DNA of 64,000 nt from Anthostomella pinea (Eukaryota; Ascomycota; Sordariomycetes; Xylariales; Xylariaceae), in the NCBI GenBank assembly GCA_963556695.1, contig CAUWAG010000013.1, positions 1,674,001 through 1,738,000 on the forward strand, read 5' to 3'. The notes beneath the pieces were generated by a model. It was not told where the DNA came from. It saw nothing but the letters and a program-made list of their open reading frames with translations, and did not search any database. Position 1 is the first letter of the stretch; the number at the start of each line of letters is the position of its first letter. The translations under genes and the position numbers were made by a program. Shown piece after piece: positions 47,731 to 58,036 of the stretch.

Positions 47731-47816
47731 TAAGTGAAGTTGTTGATGTTTTGGTGTGTGGCAGTAGATTTTGCAGTCCGAGTGGTGGGGGTGGCCGAGT
47801 GGTGCGTGGGGCATGG
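47731..47816 (-). repeat. Right terminal inverted repeat of the pogo-type element
   Basis: Reverse-complement partner of 45596-45681, ending ggcatgg before TA at 47817-47818. It also produces the mirrored short frame seen at both ends of the element. Confidence 0.92.
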
Positions 47817-48116
47817 TACAGGACTTGTTTCTATTACAGGACTTGTTTCATGCGTGGCCAAAGCGGTAGATGAATGGCATGTGTTGCTACGCTGCATGAA
47901 TTCAGACTTACAAGCCCGGTTGAAGCATTTGTCACAAGCATCGATAGACTCATGGTCACTAACAATAAGGTGTTGGGGTCATTCGTGTCAGTAATGTTAG
48001 GTTTCTGCATGCCAAGGAGGCGCGTGGTGATGATTTCCTCCGGCATGGCCAAGCGTTACGCTTTTCCGTGTATGGATCCATGTTCCATCCGTAGAGTGAT
48101 CATAATACGGGGGTTG

Positions 48117-48357
48117 GATGGGCGGAATTGGAAAGGGGCACGTCACGCGCATTCAACGGCAGATTCAGACTCAGCACATCGCTCTGCGCCAGCAATTCGT
48201 CGAAGCTCACATACTCGGCGCCGCACTCCTCCTCCAGCTCCGGGTCCAGCCGCGAGCGGTTATAGTAGCGCACGCGCATGCCGAAGACGATCGCCTTGCG
48301 CGCCATGTTTCTGCCAATACCGCCCATACCCAGAATCAGGGTTGATATGGCTTCCAC
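48117..48357 (-). pseudogene. Fragment of a D-isomer 2-hydroxyacid dehydrogenase
   Basis: About 70 codons encode the NAD-binding Rossmann start, STLILGMGGIGRNMARKA (GxGxxG), then a decayed-looking but readable segment ending DVLSLNLPLNA, as in glyoxylate/hydroxypyruvate reductase-like enzymes. The rest of the gene on both sides is missing, including the substrate domain and the catalytic arginine, glutamate and histidine. The fragment keeps high third-position GC, unlike the RIP-affected genes around it, so it was probably captured recently or escaped RIP. Confidence 0.7.
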
Positions 48358-50108
48358 ATCTCATTTGGACCCTCAACTACCATTATAGGGGGAGGTCACC
48401 GCATCTCCGTTGGGGACACCGATGACGACCATCCACACAGTTCTGAGGAAGGACTAGACTGTGGCGCATGGAAGTGAAGGCACTCGTCGGATTTGAGGCC
48501 GTGGAAACTCGTAGGCACAAAGGGACGAAGTTGACGAGGCATTTCAAAGCATGAAGATCCGTCTTGGTCTAATGATGGGTGTCGATAGTGGCTTGCCAGC
48601 CATGGTACTCAGGACAGTCGTGTTTTCGCGGGTATGGAGAGGATGGTTTCAACGTCGTCATTTGACATTGTCGTCGTTTGGGAGGTTCGTCGAGTCAGTC
48701 GTATTCCAAGATCAGATCATCCAACTTGTGTTTCGGGGAAAATGGGCTGCGGGGGCATTGCGGCCAAGGGCAGTAGCCAGTCCTTGTTCTGGTACTGTTT
48801 TCTAGAGGGCATAGTGTACCTTTATGGCATTGGGAAGAACTCGGCGACGAAGGAGACCTCGTGCTCCCAACCCAGCAGATTGAGAGGTTAGTTACCGATG
48901 ATGTGGAATCAATTCAGGCTCCGCCGCAACCTTGAGCAAAATATCGATGGGGACCAAGAAAAATAACATGACTGAATTGTGGTGAAGGCGTATGATAGGG
49001 ATGACTTGGCAAGAAGGTGATGCATGCGAAAGATTGAGGCTCCGGATGGAGCACTGGTGTGTGGTCAATCCCATACGTAAAGCTTGTCTGAAGCTTGTGT
49101 ACATAAGCCAGATCTCTTATTATCCTGTCAAGTGGACAAGTAGTCAGATGCTTCATTCGGCACCGTTGGGTGGATCGTGTGTTCCTCTTGGCGTGAAGGA
49201 AGAAGGAAGCGGGACGCGGCGATCCAAAACTTAATTCCACCTTGAGATACCAGGCAGCCAGGGTGCAAGAGACAGATAACGGCGGTTGCTTTGGGAGCAC
49301 TTGCCCCTTTAGTCGCTGACGACAGCTAGACTTATCTCGTAGCCTGGTAGGCTACAGGGTGCTGGAGCAAATAGGTAGTTGCTAATTATGAGATGATCTC
49401 AGCGGGTCGATGGAACGGTCGAGGTTGATTACCATATAGACATAGACTAGACCCGGTGACCGAAGGAATACTGAAGCCTGCACACGATGGGGACTCAGGA
49501 GCGGCCCACCGCCCAACTGGAGTCTCCAGCACTTTTATATCCGCAGTACGGCCATATCAGTAGGCTTCTTCCACCAGCTACATATAGTTCCGGTGACGTC
49601 TTTCTGGCGCCAGCCCGGCCAAGTCCTCGATTATTTCTGTTCCTCCGTCGGCCCGTCCGTCGGACTTGACTGTATATCGCAGTTGATTCTATCCATGACT
49701 GCCTGTTCCTGACGGGGACGGACTCGAGGAAACCACGTCACCTTTGGCCACTATCGAAGGGGCAGAGGGCACACAAAGTTCAAACCTCCACTATGGTGGC
49801 AATCCAGCGGGCCACGATGGATGGCCTCACACCATCTTGCCAGTTAGGAGGCTGACAGTCGTGGAAGTCGAGCACTCCCAAAATAGAAGTTGTAGAGAGC
49901 CAAGACGTATAAGTATCTGCCCGATCTTCTGCTTCGAAAGGTCTTCTCCTGTCTCATCATCATCATCAACACCATCAGTAACAAATCCACAACCAGCAAC
50001 ACATCCACAACCAGCAACACATCCACAACAGCAACGCATCCATAACAGCCTCGACCAAGCCCACTCTCTACGACAACTCAACCCTTTTCTACGACACCTC
50101 CATTCAAG
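48358..50108. other. Spacer and promoter region of the secreted-protein gene
   Basis: About 1.75 kb with no recognisable gene. It contains one copy of a dispersed 75-bp repeat (48853-48930). Close to 50109 it carries an 18-bp tandem repeat of aaccagcaacacatccac type (49990-50040), placed where the 5' UTR should be. Confidence 0.5.
48853..48930 (+). repeat. Left copy of a direct repeat bracketing the secreted-protein gene
   Basis: 78 bp, gagacctcgtgctcccaacc at its start and ttcaggctccgccgcaac at its end. It aligns with 50910-50984 in the same orientation, with about four fifths of positions identical including the long word cagattgagaggt. Confidence 0.75.
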
Positions 50109-50648
50109 ATGCACTACCAAGCCGCACTCAACGTCCTGGTGGCCACCATGGCCCTGGGCAACGTCAACGCCGCCGTCGTCCGCTCCCCCGACACCAGCTC
50201 CCTGGACTTGGACAGCATCAACACCGCCGTCGCCCGCTCTGCCGACGACTTAGTCTCCCTGGACAGGCGCTCGATCGACTGGAAGGGCGACAGCAAGTGC
50301 GCGGCCTGCGCCGCGATCGTCGAAAAGGGCCTCCTGAAGCTCATTCAAAAGGCCGACAAGAACGATTATTTCGCCGGCAACCTCAAGACAATCGGCCTTA
50401 CCATCGTGGGCGAGGAAATCTGCAGCATGGATATCCTCTCACATCTCGGTGGGCCCTTCTGCGGCTCCGGAGAGAGGGAGAAGGAGGAGATCAAAGCCAT
50501 GGACTCTGGCAAGGTGGCTACAGAGGCCGAGGCAGCCGACGCGACCAAGTCCAGCAGGATCGAAAACTTTGTCGTGTCTCTTGGGCTGGGCGGTGTCTTT
50601 GAGAAGGTGGCGGCCAAGTTCGGCCCGCACAAGGTCTCCTCCGCTTAG
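50109..50648 (+). CDS. Small secreted cysteine-containing protein (effector-like)
   Basis: Intact single-exon gene of 179 residues in an otherwise decayed region. MHYQAALNVLVATMALGNVNA is a good signal peptide. A propeptide-like stretch then leads to a dibasic site (SLDRRS, about residue 54) that a Kex2-type protease could cut. The mature part has only four cysteines: a CAAC pair, then single cysteines in EEICSMD and GPFCGSG. The CxxC and later C..C spacing with helical sequence between faintly recalls saposin-like folds, but the last cysteine pair is missing. The C-terminus is charged and alanine-rich. No known family is recognised. High third-position GC and lack of stops argue for selection. 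Confidence 0.75.
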   Translation: MHYQAALNVLVATMALGNVNAAVVRSPDTSSLDLDSINTAVARSADDLVSLDRRSIDWKGDSKCAACAAIVEKGLLKLIQKADKNDYFAGNLKTIGLTIVGEEICSMDILSHLGGPFCGSGEREKEEIKAMDSGKVATEAEAADATKSSRIENFVVSLGLGGVFEKVAAKFGPHKVSSA

Positions 50649-50909
50649 GTATAGCCTTGCTTGTGGAGTACGAGTTACGACTGGGATAGGGTCATCGCTT
50701 TGGGGGCGGGATGGTTCTCATGTATCTGTGTACGGCAATGGGCGTGCCTCGAGTAGTTGTTCGCTGTTAGTTTGCTTGTGTGTCACTCTTTAGTTTGCTT
50801 GTGTATCAATACAGTGTTGCGATAACATCAAGGGCTTCTGTCATGTGTGATTAGTGATTGCAGGCAATGAATGCAGTGCGAAAGACTCGGTGCTTACTTC
50901 GAGGGTTAC

Positions 50910-50984
50910 GAGACTTCATGGTCCCAACCCATCAGATTGAGAGGTGCGGTATTGATCTTAGATAAATTCAGGCTCTGCGGCAAC
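50910..50984 (+). repeat. Right copy of the direct repeat bracketing the secreted-protein gene
   Basis: 75 bp in the same orientation as 48853-48930. It lies about 260 bp behind the stop codon of the secreted-protein gene. Confidence 0.75.
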
Positions 50985-52604
50985 GATATTTTTCACTAGA
51001 AGTCAGAGCGAACCAGCCGAGACATGGATGCATGCCTGTTCTCCTTTTCCTCGTCTTCGCCGTTGGCCCGCCACTTGATCGATTCCTACCTTGGCCCGCC
51101 ACGCAGCCCGCACGGAGCCTTACCGACATCCAGGCGTAGCTATGCATGGTGATTGGCATCCAGATCTAAACCTCGCCGCTTTTAGGCGTGAAGAGTCCAG
51201 GGTGGCTGCAGATCTAAAACGACTCTTGGTCGGTCACAGGCTCCGATGAGACCTAGGCTGCCAGGGCCTCGCGAGGCAACTTTTACCTCTGGCCTTGCGC
51301 TGTCGATCGCAACAGGGGCTTCCATCAAGGCTGTGTCATGAACCTGATCTCGTATCGGCTGACCCATCTTGCATCCGACACGTCTCGACCGCAGCGTCTA
51401 GGGCTATTCCTGCCTCAGCCTTCCAAAGCGATGATTCCAGTCGAGACTGCAAAGATGGAGCACCCGCAGCTCAAGGCCGACAAAGCCATTAGGTGTGAGA
51501 TTTCAAAGCGTTCTGTATTAGAAAAGAAAGAGAAGAAGATCTCTAGGGGAGAAGCCCCTATATATATGTACAGGTGTGCCATCAGGGTGACCAGATAATC
51601 ATAACAATGGTGACTGATAGGTCCTAACTGGACCAATCAGAAGCCAGGATTCTAGTGGCGTGAGGGTGTTATGATCGCAAACATGAAGTGGAGGATGCAG
51701 GTCCGCTGGTGGCCACTCGCTGTGTAACTTTGTCAGATTGCGCTGATACAGCCAGGGGAGCAACCATTACCTTGACCCTCGGTAGGAGGGGAGCATCGCA
51801 GATATTCGAGAAGTTATTCAAATCAAGAATCTGTCCCCGCTATGATATTTGGTGTAATGGCATTGCCACCATCGCTACAGACTTGACCGCGAAGGGCAAA
51901 CCTGCTAGGAGACCCTTCATTCAGCCTTCCTGCACCTTGCCGCCTGAGAACTCGAGCGCCCAGTTTAAAGGCAATAGCCCCATACAGAGGCCAGAAAATA
52001 AGTATGCTTACTAACTCTGGTCCGTTCGCGCTCTGAAGAACCATTCCCCCACACCCTGTAGAATCATTCCCCCACACCCTGCTGGTCCGGGAATTACTAG
52101 CCCATCGTGGTGCGTTAGACTGCATCTGCCACAATTGGGCAGGATGTGGGCAATGTTGGATTGAACGAAGTTCAGAAGGCACCTTTCCTGATTCAGCTCA
52201 CACTGACACCAAACCTGAGTCACGGTTGGTCGCGTAAGAACGCGCATCTTGTTCGATGTCAATACCTAATTCGGCAGGATGGGAATGGGTCTCCTGAATT
52301 ACTGGCCAGGGCCTCTATCAATATGCGGATATATGCATATAGTTGGTTTATAGCTGTTGAAATAGGCATAGGAAAACATGGTTTTAATCCCTGTCGTTAA
52401 GATGTTCGTATACTAGGAAAGGCAGCTACACCGAGGGCACTGTATGTGAACGAATTAGAGGCCAGAAAGAGGGTGGGGTGTGCCTACCACCGCCCGGGGT
52501 GGGGGAAGCAAGATGACTTGATGGTAGGGTTTTGGCTCACATAAAGCCAGCCTAGCCGTATCTGAGGACAAGCTAGACCCATAAGCACCACCACTCATTG
52601 TCTC

Positions 52605-52672
52605 CTCTCGTCCCCCTCTCGTCCCCCCTCATCCCCCTCTCGTCCCCCCTCATCCCCCCCTCGTCCCCCTCC
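52605..52672. repeat. C-rich minisatellite (ctcgtccccc/ctcatccccc)
   Basis: Three to four copies of an approximately 20-bp double unit, ctcgtcccccctcatccccc, directly upstream of the C2H2-like frame at 52725. It may be a pyrimidine-rich promoter element or simple expansion. Confidence 0.8.
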
Positions 52673-52724
52673 TTCTCGGCCTTTATAGAGTTTATCGACC
52701 CCCTTTTCAATCGGAGGTTCAGAG

Positions 52725-52922
52725 ATGTCAGACTGTCGAACCTGCGATGCATGTAACAGACAGATCTCGAGAAGTAACTTTGTACGCCACCAACAACGGC
52801 ATAATGAGACACATCAGATAACTTATAAAATCTGCAATGTCATTATATCGAGAAAGGGAAAGAAAGGCACATTAGAACCCAAATACACAAAGACAATGCA
52901 TAGCAGAAAGCACATCCAGTAA
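52725..52922 (+). pseudogene. Short C2H2 zinc-finger frame
   Basis: 65 codons with one complete C2H2 finger, CDACNRQISRSNFVRHQQRH. A second partial finger-like segment (YKICNVIISRKG) has lost one cysteine. The frame stops at 52922. It may be the first exon of the JmjC-like gene that follows or an independent remnant. Confidence 0.45.
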
Positions 52923-53007
52923 GTGATCTTATTATTTAAACTACAAAATATGGGTTTTATCATCTTTTTCGCCTTACTAATTACGTTTTATAAAGACCGG
53001 CCACCTT

Positions 53008-54145
53008 TCTGATCTTCAGCCGTTAGCTGAAGCACAGATCATAGCAACCCCCCCGAAAGACGAGATAGATTTGCTTATGCAGGAATTCTTCAGCATCATG
53101 GGTGGCCCTTTATTGTATCTATCTTCTGCGTACGCAAGGGAGATCAAAAGGACTGGCGGACTGTCAAATCTCAATCCGTCTAGATAAATGGCGGTGACTC
53201 GGAACTGGGCCGGCCTTGGGTTACGATCTCCCATGTTTTTTCCTGTAGTCGAATGTTGGAAGGAAAAGCCGTCTTCAGAGGACTATCTTACAGACCTGCT
53301 TCATGGGTTTCGGAAAGAGACGACAAAAATCTACTCTCGACGTAATCCTTCTAATCCTCTCAATAAGCCGCGTTTTCAAATTGTTATGCGATAATTGGAC
53401 AATCTGGATCCATCGTCTACTCTATACGCTATCAATATGGCCGCTGAGTCAGTCAAAATCAAGATCCCAGAGCGACTATTTGGACAGGTCTCTATATATC
53501 AAGATATCCGCCCTATCATGATGACAAATGTTACTCTTAAGTATTCAGCTGCGGGGCTCCATGTTGGTACGTGAGATCTGATCATGCTGCAAGCGATATG
53601 TTAACGAGACAATATATCTAGACCACGGAAAACATGGTGTCACGCTGCTCCATGGAGGATGTGTCAAGCTTTGGGCACTTTATCCCTTGACTCCTCTTAA
53701 TATCCAAGAATTCTTTGTAGCACACCGATCTGATGCCGCCTTTATCAAGCTCTAAGGCCGGCTTGAAGGCGGTGAATTCTGTATTCAGACAGAAAATCAA
53801 GCAATCTACCTGCCTCCAGGCTATATCTATAGTACTTACACTCTCCGGAGCGGCTTCACTCCGGGTATCGAATTCAGCACATTCGAGTGCTTGGAGCCAG
53901 CAGCGGCGATTTTGGATCTGAACTCGCAGGGGCCCAGGCTTTGTGGGAATAATTGTTATCCTTTTCTTGAGACTATTACTATAAGAATCCACTCCAAAAA
54001 CCCATACCGGCGAGAGAAAGCCCTGGAGCTTTTATGCCCGAGGTACAAGAAAGTCTATAAGTCCAAGCCAAGAATTTTGTTCGAGGTCCTAAAGGAGCTG
54101 CCAAAGTCCTGTTTAAAATGCGCCAAGGTATGGGCGAAGCATTAA
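53008..54145 (+). pseudogene. JmjC-like domain gene remnant
   Basis: Readable segments in order: PPKDEIDLLMQEFFSIMGG, a stop, WAGLGLRSPMFFPVVECWKE, a TAA at 53392, KIKIPERLFGQVSIYQDIRP and YSAAGLHV. An intron starting at about 53571 (gtacgtga) follows, whose splicing makes HVDHG, the iron-binding HxD of JmjC oxygenases. Then come LLHGGCVKLWALYPLT, a TAA near 53753 and AIYLPPGYIYSTYTLRSGFT. JmjC enzymes are Fe(II)/2-oxoglutarate oxygenases that often demethylate histones. The stops are of CAA-to-TAA type. Identification rests on the HxD, KLWALYP and LPPG patterns. Confidence 0.55.
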
Positions 54146-55322
54146 TGTACTATCTCGAGTACTTTGTTAGTCCGTCTGGTAGTAAGGCTGAAGAGATATA
54201 CTTCAATGGTGGGTCAAACCATTGTTCATAGTACTAGGATGACAGCTAGCCCTCTAGGAAGGGTACGTGACATATGACACTATACATGAGATAAAAAAGG
54301 GTCACATTGAATGAGAGTGCTTACTTCGGGCTTCGTGTTTGAACCCTGCCTTCAAAAAGACATACGCAGTCACCGACTCGAGTGCGTCAAACTTAAGATA
54401 GACAGCAAGCTGAGTCAGCTCGTATCGCATAGCACCATGCGCGGGAGGAACGAGGGCAACGTCGAATAGGAGTGCGTACCTTGGGCTTCGTGTCAAAGCA
54501 TTTGGAACTATAGTGACATATGTTTATTCGGCAAAGTGGTTTCTTAGATCAATACAAAATCAAACGAGCGTGATGAAGGCATGCGAGGAGTCGCACCTAA
54601 CAGTATCAAATAGTTTGAATAAGGAAAGATATACCTACTAGGCAGTATCTAGCCAAGAACTCTCGAGGTTACGAGACGGGTAACGGCATGCGCGAGAGTG
54701 GCAATACGCGAGAAAATAATGGCACACAACGCAAATTTACGCACGTACCAGATGAAGGAAGCGTAGACCCCATACCATCTCAGTGTCACCAGCTACCTAA
54801 ACCCCGCCCCATCCCTACCTACAGCTCACTGCCTGCCCTTTTCTCTTACCGCCTACCTATCTATCTCACTGCCTACCCATTCACTCACTGCCTGCCTGCC
54901 CTCTTACTTAGCGCCTACTCCGCTCATTCACCGCCTACTAGATTTGCCTACTCTACACTCACCTGATTTAAAGGCGGTGTCCGATCTAAGCAGACGGTGT
55001 CTGATCTATGCAGGCGGTGTCTGGACAAGCATGCGGTGCCCGATTTCTGGATTGAGCAGGCGTCTTGATCAGATAGGCGGTGTTGGGCGAGGCAGGTCAG
55101 GTGGACCGAGCCATCAGCATACAGATAGAAAACACAAGATTGACAAAGAACCTCACATATACATAATATAATCTATCTTCAAAATTGTTCAGTAGGACTA
55201 TATCTAATAAAACGCACTTTGGTAAATTCAAGTTATTATCCGCTGTTTCCAAGACCCCGTATCACCTGTATGTCCCCATTACCTAATTCCCAGCTTTACT
55301 ACATTTGGATACATGAAAGCCC
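54146..55322. other. Low-complexity spacer
   Basis: About 1.2 kb without a gene. It contains ctgcctacc-type pyrimidine repeats (54820-54965) and a degenerate array of ggcggtgtctgatct-type units (54966-55100). Confidence 0.5.
54966..55100. repeat. Degenerate tandem repeat of about 25 bp
   Basis: Five or six loosely spaced copies of aggcggtgtc, several followed by tgatctatgcag. The units are imperfect and the period varies from 22 to 30 bp. Confidence 0.6.
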
Positions 55323-58036
55323 TTATGACACAGTGCCGTGAACCCGCAAGGCATGGTTTTGTAGATGCATCTTAGAAGACAGTGTGAAATTGCAGACTTC
55401 ACATTCTGATGTCGAATCTTGCGCCAAAAGGGATAAATGTTTCCGCTTAAAGTGCTTCGTCAGATCTCCGGGGGTGTAGAATTCATACGTGAGATCTTTT
55501 ACAGGAGGGTCATCAGGCTCCAGAGGAAGCGCAGCTTTAATGCATAGGAAGCATCTCCTAGGTCTTTCTCTGTCATTGCGAACAAACATAGACAGCCTAG
55601 CAATAGAAACGGGGTTATCCTCTGGGGGCCCAAGCGTGGGTTTGAATTGTGCTTCCTTGGTCGGTGAGGTGAATTTGCGACGTGAAGTTTGTCCTTCCTT
55701 AACGCTACAATAGGTAATGATTGCATTGATGGCATCGTTCTTTCGTCGATATTGGCCTTAGAGAATAGGGTCGACAGGCGCAATTAGGGCCTTAACTAGT
55801 TGTTTCTGCGCTGGAAGTTGCGGACGATGGGCTATGTCCACCGGTACGAGCTTGGAGAATGTGACGCCTTGCAATTGGTGTTCTATGTCATCTATGGCCT
55901 GCTCGTCTGTCTAGTCTTCTCGGATCTTTTGGAGGAGCAACCTTTTCAGCCTCTGTTATAAATTTCGAAGTTCCCGCTGTACATCGATCTGCTGTTTCGT
56001 CCTTAGTCGTAGGTTTTGAGTTGTCTTATAAGCCGCCTCACGTTGGGATTTGTGTTAACGGACGCCGCTTGCTCAGGAGTAAGATCTACTGGCCGCCGCT
56101 TGCTCATCAAATGACCGATACTGCAGGATTATTTTAATAGTGCTTGTTGCGGCTTCTAGCCGCAAAGGATTTCCCACAGGTCTGCGCGAACAGCGCGACC
56201 GAGGTAATGCTTTTGGAAAGGGATCGAATTGGCGTGGTCTAGCGTCAGGTTACGGAGTGCTTCACTAACGTCGGTTGCATTAGAATATCAGCACAATAGA
56301 TTCCTTGGAAGTACAGGTAGAATATACGGCTCTGATCCAATTCATTGCCTGCATTATAGCGCAATGAATATGCGATGATTGGGTATTAAAGGCTTAAAAT
56401 CTCTCCAATCCTCTTAATCTATCCCGACATCATGCCATAGGTGATGGGTTTCGCCTGTGATATCTGCAACCCGGTAGCGGTTGTAATGACTCGGCGGAAT
56501 ATGCATACGTCTTTGAGGTCGTTTTTGAGTGGCAAAGGCAACTCCTTCTCGCCGGGGTGGATATCAAGATCGTCTAGATGGCGAGAACAGACAAGGCTAG
56601 GAGCCCAGAAAGCTTGATATTGGAACAAGATGCCAAGGAGGAAGACATGAAGGCTGAGAAGCAAAGATGGATCAAACATGGTTTTGGGGATCGTGAACGT
56701 CTTACTAAAGCACCTGTGGTATTAATATCAAAGAGCCCCAAGTTGCCAGGATAAAACACTTATGCATCTTTTGTCCCAAGGTACGTCTTAGTAAACTCGG
56801 GAATAAACTTGATCAAAAGCTTGTGTGGCCCGCTGTCCGGATCTCTCGCTAATACAACCCGAATATCTCCAAATCAGAGCCGCAAGATGGATTTTGAGCG
56901 CGAGCCGGCAGGAGCTAGGAAGAGAAGAAATAAAACGGTAAAAATCCGGAGCTCCCCCAGGTCAAACGGCTTCCTTGTCGTGCTCAGTGTTGTCTCAATC
57001 TGCGCTTTGAGGTCGTCAATGGTCATACAGCGGTTTTCCCTCTTTTGGTCGCTCAGTTTGTGTTTCTTTGCTAGTGATCTTAAGACCTGAAAGAAAATAT
57101 TAGAAATAGGTCTTTGGTGGGTCATCAAATTCCTACTTACCGTATGCATGTTGCGATTCAATTTCGGATCAAGCTTCGTACCCATGGCCGTCTCATACAC
57201 AAGACAAAAGACCTTCCAATTTGTGCCTAGTGATGTGATGGTCTGACCTTCTGGAAGTCTGTCAATCCATCAGGGTGGCCTGTGCACAGCATCACATGAC
57301 CTGGCGCACAAGACGTGTGGCCACAACTGTACTAGGCTAGGTAATAGTGGGGCGGATGGAAGGATTATTAATCCCACTATAATGGGCTGGCGGGTCAGAT
57401 CCTTCTTTCCCTTCCCACCAAGAGATTCTTACACGTAGGTAGTGCAATCAGGACTTTTATGTCCTCATCCTATTTACGCGTTGTGACAAGTGAGCTGCTC
57501 TTCTTCGTTCCCCTTTTTTTCCGTCCATTCTTGCCAACCATTTGGTTCAAAGACCAATTGAAAAAGTTGTGGAGGAGACGGATATCAATAGACTCAAAGC
57601 AAGTCTGGGGATCCCGTCCCACTACGTTGGTACAGAACCTGCAAGAAAAATATTATTAGTATGAAAAGAAATAAAGCACTAGAATGACTTACGTCCGCCA
57701 CTGCTTCTCGATTACGTCAAGTAGCACTGTGCTTCCAGGACTGTAATTTCCGCCGTCAAAAGCACTCTTGTTGAACTCTTGTAGCGCCTTCTGGTAGTAT
57801 TCCGGCGGATGAACATTCCCTGCAAAGAGGTGGACTTGATCTGCAACATTGAAATTGTTGTCACTGAAGTCCTCTATGTCCGTCATGTCGCTCTCTTGGC
57901 TGGATACATCCTCGTCCACGTCAAGGAAGTCGTTAGCATCTGCATCCCTTACTGCGGAGAAAGATGAGTCTGTGTCGTACAGGTCATCAGTGACTTGTGA
58001 GTCGCATGGGTCATCGTGGACGCGTTGACGGGCCAT
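55323..58036 (-). pseudogene. DUF3435 tyrosine recombinase with C2H2 tail (Starship-captain-related), inactivated
   Basis: Reading leftwards: MARQRVHDDPCDSQVTDD at 58036, an acidic N-terminus, intron 57639-57692, then CTNVVGRDPQTCFES. A 255-bp solo LTR splits this exon. After it come TNWKVFCLVYETAMGTKLDP, intron 57087-57140, RENRCMTIDDLKAQIETTLS and LFLLFLAPAGSRSKSILRL (recombinase arginine box). PDSGPHKLLIKFIPEFTKTY follows, then a broken intron donor (AT for GT) near 56757. FDPSLLLSLHVFLLGILFQY and LDIHPGEKELPLPLKNDL come next, then DVSEALRNLTLDHANSIPFQ with KHYLGR (likely catalytic tyrosine). The C-terminus has two C2H2-type fingers ending LQNHALRVHGTVS. Nonsense codons lie at plus-strand 56419-56421, 55956-55958, 55911-55913 and 55758-55760, among others. 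The family is known from fungal mobile elements. Confidence 0.82.
57234..57488. repeat. 255-bp solo LTR inside the DUF3435 gene
   Basis: Begins TGTGATGGTCTGACC and ends CGTTGTGACA. It is flanked by perfect 5-bp duplications AGTGA (57229-57233 and 57489-57493). It is the same family and exact length as the nested LTR at 31565-31819. It lies within the second exon of the recombinase. Confidence 0.92.

Larger units (their letters stand above)
45596..47816 (+). mobile_element. Pogo/Fot-type DNA transposon (Tc1/mariner superfamily), inactivated
   Basis: A 2221-bp element with 86-bp terminal inverted repeats, flanked by TA on both sides (45594-45595 and 47817-47818) as expected for TA target duplication. 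Left and right repeats differ at only three positions. Inside lies one decayed transposase gene. The repeats themselves contain a duplicated ccaccactcgg word. Confidence 0.92.
50649..52724. other. Repeat-containing spacer without recognisable genes
   Basis: About 2.1 kb. It contains the second copy of the 75-bp direct repeat (50910-50984), a duplicated 26-bp word of cattcccccacaccctg type near 52040-52082, and the C-rich array at 52605-52672. The short frames show no motif. Confidence 0.45.
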
